A stretch of 33,800 bases of DNA from Smithella sp. (GTDB lineage: Bacteria > Desulfobacterota > Syntrophia > Syntrophales > Smithellaceae): contig SCVW01000039.1 of the NCBI GenBank assembly GCA_007244375.1, forward strand, positions 1 through 33,800, in the 5' to 3' direction. Made by a program: the position numbers and the translations under genes. The notes below the pieces were generated by a model. That model made no database searches. It had not been told where the DNA came from and worked only from the letters and a program-made list of their open reading frames with translations. Positions 22,191 through 30,252 of the stretch are shown piece by piece (within the stretch, counting starts at the first letter, position 1; each line of letters begins with the position of its first letter).

Positions 22191-25100
22191 ATGAATTTAA
22201 AAAAGTTAGAAATCTCCGGTTTCAAGTCGTTTCGCGACAAAGTTGTCCTTGATTTCCACAACGGAATTACGGGCATTGTCGGACCTAATGGTTGTGGAAA
22301 ATCCAATATAGTTGACGCGATTCGCTGGGTAATGGGTGAACAGCGTGTTAAAGCTTTGCGGGGGACAAAGATGGACGATGTCGTTTTCAATGGCAGTCAG
22401 GATTCCGCTCCGGTAAGTATAGCGGAGGTTACCATGACTTTGATTGCCAACGGTCAAAGTTTCCCTGGATCCTATTCCGACTTGAGTGAAGTTTCTATTT
22501 CCCGTAAAGTTGTTTGCGAAGGCGAGCACGAATACTATATAAACAAGGTTCCCTGCAGGCTTCTTGATGTTAAGGAATTTTTTATGGGTACCGGTGTTGG
22601 CGCAAGAACGTATTCTTTGATTGAACAGGGACATGTGCAAAATCTGGTTGAAGCCAAGCCTGAAGACAGGAGATTGTTCATTGAAGATGCTGCCGGTGTA
22701 TCCAAATATAAGAGCCGCAAGGAAGCCGCCGTACGTAAAATGGAAGCAACAAAGCAGAATGTATTGCGGCTGAACGATATCATTAAGGAAGTAAAATCTC
22801 AGCTTGGTACCATTTCCCGTCAGGCCAAAAGAGCTGAACAATATAAAAACATAAAGCAGCAGGTCAAAGAAACAGAATTAACGATTGCGCTGCAAAATTA
22901 TGCTGAACTTACCGAGAAAGAAACTTTTCTGCAGGTTGTACGTGCTGAATTGCAAAATCAGAATACGATCCTTAATGCAAACCTCGAAGCTAAAGAATCG
23001 GCTTTGGAAGAGATGAAAATAAAACTTTTGGAAACTGAAGAGTTGATAGCCAAAAGCCAGCAAGAGCTCTACGAGATAAAAAGCACTATCAGTATTAAAG
23101 AGAAAAGTATTGAATTTGCCCATCGTCAGATTGAGGACACAACGGAACGCAGGCAAAAAGACTTAACAGAGATTCAACTACTTCAGACAAAAAAATCCGA
23201 TCTGTTTGTTGAAATTGAAAATTTGCGAACAGGTGTGGCTGAAGCCGAAAGCAGGATTTTCGTTCTGAAAACAGAACATGACGAAATTCAGCAAAAAATT
23301 CAGGAACTGGCTGATATCGATAAAACAGCAAATACTCAGTTGGAAGAAAAGAAAATTCTGTATATCGATATAGTAACAGAAAAAGCCAAACTCAAAAACA
23401 TGATTTCGAGTCTGAGCAAAAATATCGAAGATTTAAAAAAACGCGAAGAAAGAGAAACCCGCGAGTTGGATGATGATAAGAAAGTGTTTGCTGATTTGAC
23501 AGGGAAACTGGCATCGGTGAATGAAGAATTAGTAGAGGATGAGAAAGAAATTGTCCAATTACAGGAAAAAAAAGCAGCGGCAACGGATGAAATTGAAAGA
23601 AATAAATCGGATTTACAATCAAACGAAGAAAATATCGCCAGAATTAAAGAGGATATCAGCGTTAAATCATCCCGACTGGATTCACTGAAAGAATTTCAGG
23701 AAGCATATAAGTGGAGTAATGAAGGTATTAAAACGATTATTGAGAATAATGAGTATAAAGAAAATTTTAAGGGAGTTGTAGCTGACCATATAAATGTTGA
23801 CCGTGAATATGAAGTGGCTGTGGAAGCGGTACTGGGTGAAAAGCTTCAGTATGTGGTAGTCAAAAGTCAGGAAGACGGTGTTCGTGCTATCGATTATTTG
23901 AAAAATCATCAATTAGGGCGCGGTAGTTTTGTGTCAGTGGATTTGAGAAACCACGATGCTGATCTTTATTGCGAGGATGATCTTCAGGAATCTGAGTATT
24001 TGTTGCAAAAAGTTAAAGTTCATGATGATTTTAAGCAAATTGTCGAATGCCTGTTAGGCGATGTTCTCATCATTCCAACGATTGAAAAAGGTCTTTCTCT
24101 GTGGAAGAAAAAGGGGTTCAAAGGAACTTTTGTTACACGGGATGGAGATATTGTCAGCCCGCGTGGGGTGTTGACAGGCGGTAGCGGATCAGTTGTAGAA
24201 AAAAGTCTTCTAGCCACAAAGAGGGAAATTAGTGAACTGGAAAATGAAGTATCATCGCTTACTTCAGATTTGGAAGGAAAAACAGAACAGAGGAAGAAAC
24301 TTGTTTCCATGATAGCCCAATGGGAAGAAGAGTTGACTCAAACAAGAAATAGAATCCATTTGCTCGAGATAACCATCAACGGCAGGAAAAAAGATAACGA
24401 ACGGTTCGGAGATGAGACAAACAGGCTAAGACAAAGAATTGCCGTTTTGGAATTTAACCGGCAAAATATCAAGGCGGAAGGAACGGAAGCCGAAGAAAGA
24501 TTGCAAAAATTCAGCGCCGATCTTTTACTCAAAGATGAAGAAGAAAAAGAAATCAATGCGATTATTTTCAATTTAAATGCGGAAAGAGAACAGACGCGGA
24601 TGCTGATCGATGAGCAGGAGCGTTATTTAACGGATAAGAAAATAGAAATGGCTTCTTCAGAGGAAAAGAAGGAAGCTGATTTGCGGACAATAACGCGGCT
24701 GCAAAATGATATCAGTGCTATAGAAAATGAAAATAGTTCCAAGGCTGATGAAATAGTGGCCTGTGAAAATCAGATCGTCGAATTAACCCGGACAATTGAA
24801 ACCGAGCGGACGGCGCTCGACAGCCTTTATGCTGATTTTGCGGCACAGGAAACTTCTCTGGCAGAAAAAAAGGCGACGCAAAATCGGGAAGATGCGCAAC
24901 TGAAAGTAAAGGAAAATGAAATCAGGGAGACTAAAAAGAAGCTTGATGAATTGCGTCAACAGATAAATGAAGTGGAAATTCAGTATCGCGAAGTGGCCTT
25001 GAATGGCGAAAATTTGAGAAAGATAATTGCCGAAAAACATGATGTTGACCTGAAAAACATGGTGGTCGGATTTATAAAGATTGAAGAGGAGAAATTTGTC

Positions 25101-25739
25101 GAACTCATAGCCTTATTGGAAAAAAACAAACAAACAATAGATGAATTCGGCGAAGTAAATTTGCTGGCCCTTAGTGAATATGAAGAGCTCGATAAACGTT
25201 ATAATTTCTTGTCTGCACAAATAGCGGATTTGAATACTTCGCTTAATGTTTTGCAAAGGACAATTACACGCATTAATAAAATTTCACGCGCCAGATTTGC
25301 CGAGACTTTCGAAGCAGTCAATGTTTGTTTCAAGGAGGTATTCGCGCAGATCTTTCCGGGAGGCCGGGGAGAATTGGTGCTGACTGATGAAAGTGATTTG
25401 CTGGAGACAGGAGTTGATATCGACATACAGGTTCCCGGCAAGAGGAAGCAGAACGTTAATCTACTTTCCGGAGGTGAAAAATCTCTGGTGGCTGTTGCTC
25501 TGATCTTTGCCATTTTAAAGTATCGTCCGTCTCCGTTTTTGGTGTTGGACGAAGTTGACGCCGCTCTCGACGATGCCAACACTAATCTTTTCAACCGTCT
25601 AATCAAAGATGTCGCCGAGAAATCCCAGGTTGTTATGATTACTCACAACAAGAGCACTATGGAAGTAGCCGATACGCTCTTTGGAGTGACAATGCAAAAA
25701 CAGGGGATATCGTCTCTGGTTTCCGTAAGTCTTAATTAA
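22191..25739 (+). CDS. smc: Chromosome segregation protein SMC
   Basis: SMC forms the V-shaped ATPase of bacterial condensin, with ScpA and ScpB, and compacts and aligns the chromosome. The 1182-residue protein has Walker A GPNGCGKS (31-38) and a Q-loop-like head segment. A long coiled coil (~165-500) is rich in Glu, Lys and Gln. The hinge (~515-640) has FKGVVADHINVDREYEVAVE and GRGSFVSVDL, and a second coiled coil follows (~670-1000). The C-terminal head has signature LLSGGEKS (~1091) and Walker B FLVLDEVDAALDD (D1120, E1121). Length is typical and all motifs are intact. scpA and scpB are not in the window. ftsY follows 63 bases downstream, a gene order also known in other bacteria. Confidence 0.96.
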   Translation: MNLKKLEISGFKSFRDKVVLDFHNGITGIVGPNGCGKSNIVDAIRWVMGEQRVKALRGTKMDDVVFNGSQDSAPVSIAEVTMTLIANGQSFPGSYSDLSEVSISRKVVCEGEHEYYINKVPCRLLDVKEFFMGTGVGARTYSLIEQGHVQNLVEAKPEDRRLFIEDAAGVSKYKSRKEAAVRKMEATKQNVLRLNDIIKEVKSQLGTISRQAKRAEQYKNIKQQVKETELTIALQNYAELTEKETFLQVVRAELQNQNTILNANLEAKESALEEMKIKLLETEELIAKSQQELYEIKSTISIKEKSIEFAHRQIEDTTERRQKDLTEIQLLQTKKSDLFVEIENLRTGVAEAESRIFVLKTEHDEIQQKIQELADIDKTANTQLEEKKILYIDIVTEKAKLKNMISSLSKNIEDLKKREERETRELDDDKKVFADLTGKLASVNEELVEDEKEIVQLQEKKAAATDEIERNKSDLQSNEENIARIKEDISVKSSRLDSLKEFQEAYKWSNEGIKTIIENNEYKENFKGVVADHINVDREYEVAVEAVLGEKLQYVVVKSQEDGVRAIDYLKNHQLGRGSFVSVDLRNHDADLYCEDDLQESEYLLQKVKVHDDFKQIVECLLGDVLIIPTIEKGLSLWKKKGFKGTFVTRDGDIVSPRGVLTGGSGSVVEKSLLATKREISELENEVSSLTSDLEGKTEQRKKLVSMIAQWEEELTQTRNRIHLLEITINGRKKDNERFGDETNRLRQRIAVLEFNRQNIKAEGTEAEERLQKFSADLLLKDEEEKEINAIIFNLNAEREQTRMLIDEQERYLTDKKIEMASSEEKKEADLRTITRLQNDISAIENENSSKADEIVACENQIVELTRTIETERTALDSLYADFAAQETSLAEKKATQNREDAQLKVKENEIRETKKKLDELRQQINEVEIQYREVALNGENLRKIIAEKHDVDLKNMVVGFIKIEEEKFVELIALLEKNKQTIDEFGEVNLLALSEYEELDKRYNFLSAQIADLNTSLNVLQRTITRINKISRARFAETFEAVNVCFKEVFAQIFPGGRGELVLTDESDLLETGVDIDIQVPGKRKQNVNLLSGGEKSLVAVALIFAILKYRPSPFLVLDEVDAALDDANTNLFNRLIKDVAEKSQVVMITHNKSTMEVADTLFGVTMQKQGISSLVSVSLN

Positions 25740-25802
25740 TCCAATCTTTACTTCTTTACAAAAAGCAGCTATTAATTATTATTACTTTGGAAAGGTGTTT
25801 TC

Positions 25803-26720
25803 ATGGCAAAATTAGGTTTTTTTGAGAAAATAAAAGCGGGATTGGCCAAAACACGTGATGTTTTGACCATGGATTTAAATGATCTTTTCAGTAAAAAGGT
25901 TATTGATAAAGATCTTTATGACAAACTGGAAGAATTACTGATCGGTGCTGACATGGGACCTCAATTTACTTACGATTTGATTGATGATGTCAAGAAGAGG
26001 GTAAGTCGTCAGGATCTGCAGAATGCGGATGAAATAAAAAAGGTTATGCAGGAAAGAATGAACGGCATTTTACAAAAAGTGGATAAACCTTTGATTATTC
26101 CCAAGGGCAAGCCTTTTATTATAATGACCATAGGGGTTAATGGCAGCGGCAAGACAACCACGATAGGTAAACTAGCCGGTTCATTGAAAAGCGATGGTTA
26201 TGAGGTCATGCTTGTTGCTGCAGATACTTTCCGGGCGGCGGCTGTCGAACAGCTTGAAATATGGGGAAAACGCGTAGGAGCTCCGGTTATCAAGCAAAAA
26301 ACAAACGCCGATCCGGCGGCAGTCGTCTTTGATGCCATGGCAAAAATTAAAACCGGTTATTCCGGCGTTGTTATCGTGGATACCGCCGGCCGGTTGCATA
26401 CCAGAGTAAATTTAATGGAGGAATTAAAAAAGGTAAAAAGAGTTATTAATAAAGAAATGCCCGAATTGTTGCCCGAAATATTGCTGATTCTGGATGCGAC
26501 AACCGGTCAGAATGCCGTCTCCCAGGCGAAAACTTTTAAAGAGGAGATAGGAGCAACCGGCATTGTTCTGACAAAACTCGATGGCACCTCCAAGGGCGGC
26601 GTGCTAGTGCGTATAGCCAGTGAACTGGCCCTGCCTGTACGGTATATAGGAGTAGGTGAGGGTCTGGATGATTTGCGCGTTTTTGACAGCGCCGATTTTA
26701 CCAAGGCTATCTTAGATTAA
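25803..26720 (+). CDS. ftsY: Signal recognition particle receptor FtsY
   Basis: FtsY binds the SRP-ribosome complex at the inner membrane and hands nascent membrane proteins to SecYEG. The 305-residue protein is the short NG form. An N-terminal helix (MAKLGFFEKIKAGLAKTRD) resembles the amphipathic membrane-targeting helix, and the acidic A domain of E. coli is missing. The G domain has G1 GVNGSGKTTT (111-120), the SRP-GTPase-specific AADTFRAAAVEQL, DTAGR, and TKLDGTSKGG. The GGAAAGG sequence about 25788-25795 is the ribosome site for the ATG at 25803. It is probably cotranscribed with smc, and the phosphoesterase gene follows after 27 bases. Confidence 0.95.
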   Translation: MAKLGFFEKIKAGLAKTRDVLTMDLNDLFSKKVIDKDLYDKLEELLIGADMGPQFTYDLIDDVKKRVSRQDLQNADEIKKVMQERMNGILQKVDKPLIIPKGKPFIIMTIGVNGSGKTTTIGKLAGSLKSDGYEVMLVAADTFRAAAVEQLEIWGKRVGAPVIKQKTNADPAAVVFDAMAKIKTGYSGVVIVDTAGRLHTRVNLMEELKKVKRVINKEMPELLPEILLILDATTGQNAVSQAKTFKEEIGATGIVLTKLDGTSKGGVLVRIASELALPVRYIGVGEGLDDLRVFDSADFTKAILD

Positions 26721-26747
26721 ATCGTTATAAAAATGTGACAAGATACT

Positions 26748-27395
26748 ATGAATAAAATCTTTGCCATAGGAGATATTCACGGCTGCCTGGAAAAGCTCAA
26801 AGAGCTGATGTCCAGGATTGATATCGACGGTCGCAATGATACATTAATCTTCATCGGTGATTTTATCGACCGTGGCCGGTTCAGTAAAGAAGTTATAGAT
26901 TATATCCTTCGTCTGCAAAGCAAATATAAAAAAATGATATGTCTTCTCGGTAATCATGAAAGAATGTTTTTGAACTATCTTGAAGGTGTGGATGAGGACA
27001 TGTATCTGGTAAATGGAGGCATAAACACCCTTCACTCCTATGGGATTTCTCTTTATGACGATATTAAAAAAAGAAAAAGCAAAATTCCCGCTGATCATCA
27101 GTCCTTTTTCCAATCTCTGCTGCCTTATTATGAAAAGGGGAAATATATATTTGTTCACGCGGGTTTAAATCCTGATGTGCCCCTGGCCGAGCAGGGAATG
27201 TATGATTTGTTATGGGTTAGATACGAGTTTATAGAAAGCAAGAAAGACATGGGTAAAATAGTTATCTTTGGCCATACTCCTGTAGGGGAGAAACCGCTAA
27301 TCAGAAAGAATAAAATAGGTATTGATACCGGTGTGGTTTATGGCGGAAAGCTTACCTGCATTGAGTTGCCGGATCTAAAAATTTATCAGGCGTAA
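26748..27395 (+). CDS. PP1/PP2A-like metallophosphoesterase (serine/threonine phosphatase or Ap4A hydrolase type)
   Basis: The 215-residue protein has all the calcineurin-type metal motifs: GDIHG (D9, H11), GDFIDRG (D38), GNHE (N69, H70), the later FVHAGLNPD and FGHTP histidines. These bacterial enzymes (PrpA/PrpB and symmetric Ap4A hydrolases) use two metal ions to cleave phosphoesters; whether the substrate here is a phosphoprotein or a dinucleoside polyphosphate cannot be decided from the motifs. There is no signal peptide, so it acts in the cytoplasm. It starts 27 bases after ftsY and ends 2 bases before the formimidoyltransferase, so the genes are probably one transcript. Confidence 0.82.
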   Translation: MNKIFAIGDIHGCLEKLKELMSRIDIDGRNDTLIFIGDFIDRGRFSKEVIDYILRLQSKYKKMICLLGNHERMFLNYLEGVDEDMYLVNGGINTLHSYGISLYDDIKKRKSKIPADHQSFFQSLLPYYEKGKYIFVHAGLNPDVPLAEQGMYDLLWVRYEFIESKKDMGKIVIFGHTPVGEKPLIRKNKIGIDTGVVYGGKLTCIELPDLKIYQA

Positions 27396-27397
27396 CA

Positions 27398-28300
27398 ATG
27401 AAAATCATCGAATGCGTTCCGAATTTCAGTGAGGGGCGGGATTCCGAAAAAATAGGGGAAATTGCCGCCGTTTTTAAATCATTTCCGGACGTGCGTCTGG
27501 CCGATTTCAGCAGTGATGCCGATCACAACAGAAGTGTTTTTACATTTTTGGGAAAACCGAAAGATGTGCTGAAAGCGGCACTTGCCGCTTGCGGCAAGGC
27601 TATAGAGCTTATCGACATGCGTAAACATGGCGGGGCACATCCGCGGTTGGGTGCTGTTGACGTTGTTCCTTTTGTTCCGCTGGGTACGGCTCGGATGAAA
27701 GATGCGGTTGACCTGGCGCATGTTTTTGGGAAACAGTTGAGTGAACACTTCGGAGTTTCCGTATACTTTTATGGATTTGCGGCACGAAAAGATCAGTATG
27801 TGGAATTGCCTGATATCAGGCGCGGCGGATATGAAGGATTGGCAGAAAAGATTACCTTAAAAGAGGCTGTTCCCGACGAAGGAGAGGAACAATTCAACGT
27901 ACGTTCCGGTGCGGCTGTCGTTGGCGCCAGAGATTTACTGGTTGCTTATAATATCAATCTGGCCAGTGATGATTTACATCTGGCAAAACATATCGCTTCG
28001 AAAATCAGAGAAAAAGGCGGCGGATTGAAATCTGTGCGGGCCATTGGAGTAATGTTAAAAAGCCGTGGTTTGGCACAGGTATCAATTAATTTGATCAACT
28101 TTAAAGAAACGCCGCTGAAAACTGTTTTTGACCGGGTAAAAATTATGGCAGCTGAAGGTGGTGCAAAAATATTGGAATCGGAATTAATCGGCCTTACACC
28201 GGAATGCGCTTTTGCCGGAACAACGCCTGAATATCTGAAACTCAAAGATTTTGACAAACACCGCCTGCTGGAAACTCATTTTAAATACTTTCAACCATAA
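27398..28300 (+). CDS. ftcD: Glutamate formimidoyltransferase
   Basis: This enzyme moves the formimino group of N-formimino-L-glutamate onto tetrahydrofolate, the last step of one histidine degradation route, and in reverse can formylate. The 300-residue protein is the stand-alone transferase (N and C subdomains) with no cyclodeaminase domain. It begins ECVPNFSEGRD and has the catalytic-site segment HGGAHPRLGAVDVVPFVP (H77, H81), NVRSGAAVVGARDLLVAYN and the LIGLTP segment, all diagnostic. No fchA (cyclodeaminase), hutH, hutU or hutI gene is present, so its partners lie elsewhere. The start is 2 bases after the phosphoesterase stop, so translation is probably coupled. Confidence 0.93.
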   Translation: MKIIECVPNFSEGRDSEKIGEIAAVFKSFPDVRLADFSSDADHNRSVFTFLGKPKDVLKAALAACGKAIELIDMRKHGGAHPRLGAVDVVPFVPLGTARMKDAVDLAHVFGKQLSEHFGVSVYFYGFAARKDQYVELPDIRRGGYEGLAEKITLKEAVPDEGEEQFNVRSGAAVVGARDLLVAYNINLASDDLHLAKHIASKIREKGGGLKSVRAIGVMLKSRGLAQVSINLINFKETPLKTVFDRVKIMAAEGGAKILESELIGLTPECAFAGTTPEYLKLKDFDKHRLLETHFKYFQP

Positions 28301-28315
28301 AAAAAAAGAAGTGAG

Positions 28316-28936
28316 TCAATCGTGAATTAAATTCAGCAATTCCTGAGGGCTGTCAAAAAGATGATCAGGTTTGGACGCGGCCATTTTTTCTTTACTATGC
28401 CAGCCCCAGGTTACGCCAACTGTTTTTACACCGGCTTGCCTTCCCTCTTTTATATCACCGGTTGTATCGCCTATGTAATAAATATCATCCGGCGCTGTTG
28501 AATATTTTTTTATGGCGTAAAGAATCTTTTCCTTTTTGCTGAACTTAAAATCGGAGCCGAGAATTTCCTGAAATATTCCGTTGAAGTTATAGAGGCGCAG
28601 AGTTTCCTGAATTGTCGGGCTGTCGTTTGAAGAAATAACGATAAGAATATTATTCTTTTTGAGTTCATCAAGAACCGGCAGCATGGCCGTAAAAGGTTTC
28701 ATTTTACTGTAATCAATCCGCGCGATAATATCTTCGGCAGCTTTCATAAACACATCTAAATCAACACCTTTATTTTCCAGTGATTCGTAGAAATTATTAT
28801 CAAAAAGTTCCAGAAATTCTTCCCGGCCGCGTGTTAAAGGCTGTTTAATTTTTATGAGACAATCGGTGACTGTTTTTTCATAAACATCCAGTGAGTCAAC
28901 AAGGACACCGTCAAAATCAAAAAGAAACAATTTCAT
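28316..28936 (-). CDS. HAD-superfamily phosphatase (phosphoglycolate phosphatase-like)
   Basis: The 206-residue protein has the four HAD motifs: I, LFDFDGVLVDS (nucleophile D7, acid D9); II, VISSND; III, the Lys in FSKKEKI; and IV, YIGDTTGDIKEG. A helical C1-type cap lies between motifs I and II. This is subgroup I, like Gph or PpaX, which remove phosphate from small phosphorylated sugars or acids. Its start overlaps the mtnA stop by 4 bases, so it is made together with the methylthioribose-1-phosphate isomerase. It may dephosphorylate a compound in that pathway, but it lacks clear similarity to MtnX or MtnC that I could claim. It converges on ftcD, whose stop is 15 bases away. Confidence 0.85.
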   Translation of the reverse strand: MKLFLFDFDGVLVDSLDVYEKTVTDCLIKIKQPLTRGREEFLELFDNNFYESLENKGVDLDVFMKAAEDIIARIDYSKMKPFTAMLPVLDELKKNNILIVISSNDSPTIQETLRLYNFNGIFQEILGSDFKFSKKEKILYAIKKYSTAPDDIYYIGDTTGDIKEGRQAGVKTVGVTWGWHSKEKMAASKPDHLFDSPQELLNLIHD

Positions 28937-29982
28937 GAAGGCTTATCCTCTTTATGCATAAGGGAAATGGAGCTGCTGTATGGTTTTGTCAAAATTCCTT
29001 TTTCCGTAATAATCGCTGTGATAAATTCAGCCGGCGTTATATCGAAAGCCGGATTATAAACTTTTGTTCCAGCGGGCGCGCTACGGATTCCCTTGAAATT
29101 AGTTACCTCTTCGCTTTTCCTCTCTTCGATTGGAATAGCTTTCCCTGATTTTAAAGAAATATCGATGGTCGACATCGGAGCGGCAATATAAAATGGAACG
29201 TGATGGACTTGAGCCAAAACCGCCAGAGAATAAGTGCCGATTTTGTTGGCGGTGTCGCCGTTTGCGGCTATTCTGTCTGCTCCCACAATAATCTTATCAA
29301 TTTTTTCCTGGCTCATCAGGAATCCCGCCATATTGTCGGTAATCAGCGTAAAAGGGATTTTTTCTTTTTTCAGTTCCCATGTGGTGAGTCTTGCTCCCTG
29401 AAGTACCGGCCTGGTTTCGTCCACGTAAATGTGCAGCTTTTTGCCTTTTTCACGGGCCGCGCGGATGACACCGAGCGCTGTTCCGTATCCGGCCGTCGCC
29501 AAGGCACCGGCATTGCAATGAGTCAGGATGTTATCACCGTCGGCAAGAAGCTTGCTGCCGAACCTTCCCATCTTCCTGTTTATTTCGATGTCTTCAGCGC
29601 AAATACGCTTGGCCTCATCGATGAGTTCTTTTACCAGTTTGTTTTGCTTTTCATTATTTTTCCGGTCAACAGCTTGCTTCATCCGTTCCAGCGCCCAGAA
29701 AAGATTACGCGCCGTCGGTCGGGACTTGGCGATTTCTTCAAAGATAGTTAAAAGTTGTTTGTGGAATTTCTCCGGCGATAAAGAGGGCAGGTGAAAAGCT
29801 CCCAGAGCCACTCCCATTGCGGCGGCAACGCCGATAGCAGGTGCGCCGCGAACGGTCAAATCTTTGATCGCGGAAATTACTTCTTTGTACGATTTGCAGA
29901 CAACGTGTCTTTCGAAAAGCGGCAGAGCATTCTGATCGATTAAAACTACTGAATTGTTTTTCCAAAAAATTGTTTTTATCAT
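28933..29982 (-). CDS. mtnA: S-methyl-5-thioribose-1-phosphate isomerase
   Basis: MtnA turns methylthioribose-1-phosphate into methylthioribulose-1-phosphate in methionine salvage, and in related bacteria does the same for 5-deoxyribose-1-phosphate. The 349-residue protein has TVRGAPAIGVAAAMG, THCNAGALATAGYGTALG (catalytic C156), VDETRPVLQGARLT and GADRIAANGDTANKIGTY (catalytic D236), all matching the family, so it is not an eIF2B subunit. The ATG is at 29982; no strong Shine-Dalgarno sequence is obvious (GGAAATT). The other salvage genes mtnB, mtnC, mtnD, mtnK and mtnP are not in the window. The HAD phosphatase overlaps its 3' end by 4 bases. Confidence 0.93.
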   Translation of the reverse strand: MIKTIFWKNNSVVLIDQNALPLFERHVVCKSYKEVISAIKDLTVRGAPAIGVAAAMGVALGAFHLPSLSPEKFHKQLLTIFEEIAKSRPTARNLFWALERMKQAVDRKNNEKQNKLVKELIDEAKRICAEDIEINRKMGRFGSKLLADGDNILTHCNAGALATAGYGTALGVIRAAREKGKKLHIYVDETRPVLQGARLTTWELKKEKIPFTLITDNMAGFLMSQEKIDKIIVGADRIAANGDTANKIGTYSLAVLAQVHHVPFYIAAPMSTIDISLKSGKAIPIEERKSEEVTNFKGIRSAPAGTKVYNPAFDITPAEFITAIITEKGILTKPYSSSISLMHKEDKPS

Positions 29983-30075
29983 TAAAAATTTCCAATTTAA
30001 TGTAATTAAATTATTTTAAGTTTAGCACAGCAATATCGGAAAGCCGAAATTAAAACTTTGCAAAATGATCAAATT

Positions 30076-30164
30076 GTCATTTCGACCGAAGGGAGAAATC
30101 TTATAAAACAATAATCAAGAAAGATTTCTCGTCGTCCCGACAAGTCGGGACTTCTCGAAATGAC
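30076..30164. repeat. Nested palindromic intergenic repeat, copy 2
   Basis: GTCATTTCGA (30076-30085) and TCGAAATGAC (30155-30164) are a perfect 10-bp inverted repeat. Inside are GAGAAATCTT (30093-30102) and AAGATTTCTC (30121-30130), also perfect, and a GTCCCGAC-AA-GTCGGGAC hairpin (30134-30151). The outer and first inner modules match the element at 1466-1540. The extra 18-base hairpin is absent from copy 1. It lies between gatB and mtnA, in the ~270-base gap, and may also help end the gatB transcript. Confidence 0.75.
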
Positions 30165-30252
30165 ACAACGGGTATTATACGAAGTTTTCCAGCTATCCCG
30201 CATGGCGGATGGTGCTGTATACCGCTGCTTGCTTTGTGGTTTATGCCCGTGA

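Noticed and set aside
22206-22841. A 211-residue antisense frame inside smc
   Set aside because: It lies entirely over the conserved SMC head on the opposite strand and is rich in Phe, Asn and His, as expected of a shadow of coding sequence.
29200-29751. A 183-residue + strand frame inside mtnA
   Set aside because: It is antisense to the catalytic part of mtnA; its Phe-rich composition is that of a shadow frame.
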